Below the pieces are notes generated by a model. The model searched no databases and was not told the origin of the DNA. It saw only the letters and a program-made list of their open reading frames with translations. A stretch of 64,000 bases of DNA from Marinobacter pelagius (lineage in GTDB: Bacteria > Pseudomonadota > Gammaproteobacteria > Pseudomonadales > Oleiphilaceae). The first letter of the stretch is position 1; each line of letters begins with the position of its first letter. The position numbers and the translations under genes are program-made. The DNA lies in assembly GCF_900114925.1 (NCBI RefSeq), contig NZ_FOUR01000005.1, forward strand, positions 186,001-250,000, written 5' to 3'. Positions 63,544-64,000 of the stretch are shown here, piece after piece.

Positions 63544-64000
63544 TTGAACGATCACCAACCGGGCAGTGCAGCACCGGCAGTGAACTTTGACAAGCTGGTG
63601 CAAAGACTTGACGAGTCGATCCAGGCTCTTGAAGAAAGCCGGTCCTTTGCCAGGGCCGGCAAGCTCCCGCGGGTCTTTGATATTGCCCGCCGGGTGCTGT
63701 TGCAGCCGGGTGGCTGCCAGGTGATTGAGGAGCGGGCCCAACGGCTGGAGCTGGCCGGTGTCTTTGCCGGCACCGACTGGGCCGAGCCGGGGATCCTGCT
63801 GCCGTCACTGACCACCTACTCCCTCCAAAGCCCGAACACCGATACCGTGGTGGTTGAGGCGATCAGCGAATTGCGCCTGCTGGCGGTGGCCAGGGGGCTC
63901 TACCTGCACCCGTCGGTGTCCGCAGAGCAGGCCCATCACTATCTGACCCAGGTCCTTGCCATCAATCTCGGCTTGCTGTTCGGCATGACCGGTGAAGCGG
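63544..64000 (+). CDS. Unknown protein, 3' truncated by window end
   Basis: An open frame from TTG 63544 runs off the window (152 codons visible). AGGAG lies 7 nt upstream. The product begins MNDHQPGSAAPAVNFDKLVQ, is mainly helical, with no signal peptide or membrane helix in the visible part. It follows the ATP-grasp gene by 56 bp on the same strand. I do not recognise the family; a start further in cannot be excluded. Confidence 0.65.
   Translation, partial: MNDHQPGSAAPAVNFDKLVQRLDESIQALEESRSFARAGKLPRVFDIARRVLLQPGGCQVIEERAQRLELAGVFAGTDWAEPGILLPSLTTYSLQSPNTDTVVVEAISELRLLAVARGLYLHPSVSAEQAHHYLTQVLAINLGLLFGMTGEA

Overview
The window is a 64 kb piece of GC-rich chromosome from a marine gammaproteobacterium. 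Gene content and order point to Marinobacter or a close relative: rpiA/ilvA divergent, dusB-fis, zapA-6S RNA-5-FCL, ygfB-pepP-ubiH-ubiI, ubiE-ubiJ-ubiB-hisI-hisE-tatABC, a wax ester synthase, an FFLEELY-motif protein, Mqo, NhaD and a nosP-nahK pair. It is mostly core chromosome. I see no prophage, insertion sequence, integron, CRISPR array, rRNA or tRNA. The species assignment is inferred from family resemblance, not from a search.

Layout. 0-2.6 kb: a 5'-truncated EgtB/SenA-type sulfoxide synthase and a CPA2 antiporter. 2.6-7.1 kb: purH-purD and dusB-fis. 7.3-11.9 kb: a zinc-ribbon DUF3426 protein, prmA, and aroQ-accB-accC. 12.1-15.7 kb: a REC-REC-GGDEF regulator, a DUF2333 protein and ppa. 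16.1-19.8 kb: an acyl-CoA dehydrogenase, rpiA and ilvA. 20-21.6 kb: a 54-residue membrane protein, 5-formyl-THF cyclo-ligase, 6S RNA, zapA and a ZapB-like coiled coil. 21.7-24.8 kb: an ABC transporter, a DUF3299 protein and a His-rich DUF2796 protein with a Zur-box-like site. 24.9-30.3 kb: ygfB-pepP-ubiH-ubiI and a DUF808 protein. 30.3-36.5 kb: one long minus-strand array from ubiE to rsmE. 36.6-40.4 kb: storage-lipid genes (PHA-system protein, FFLEELY protein, alpha/beta hydrolase, WS/DGAT). 40.6-50.8 kb: signalling and alcohol/aldehyde oxidation (NosP, NahK-like kinase, NarL-type regulator, BASS transporter, duplicated-domain lipoprotein, LuxR-type regulator, ExaC-like dehydrogenase). 50.9-64 kb: fumC, a CarS-like protein, a phosphoesterase, msrA-msrB, a sulfite-dehydrogenase pair, plsC, a Ca/Na exchanger, nhaD, mqo, an ATP-grasp ligase and a truncated unknown gene.

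Working together. Quinone biosynthesis genes (ubiH, ubiI, ubiE, ubiJ, ubiB) supply the acceptor used by Mqo. TatABC would export the twin-arginine sulfite dehydrogenase encoded 25 kb away. The accBC, acyl-CoA dehydrogenase, WS/DGAT, plsC and CarS-like genes touch lipid supply and storage. NosP, the NahK-like kinase and the NarL-type regulator probably form a signalling route, and the nearby ExaC-like gene makes alcohol oxidation a plausible output.

Two repeat families are the most unusual non-coding content. The first has three long inverted repeats (15.83, 16.01 and 19.78 kb) with unrelated stems but a shared loop holding two small motifs 23-24 nt apart. The second has seven 30-bp palindromes of the type GGGGTC..GACCCC, in two regularly spaced triplets and one single copy.
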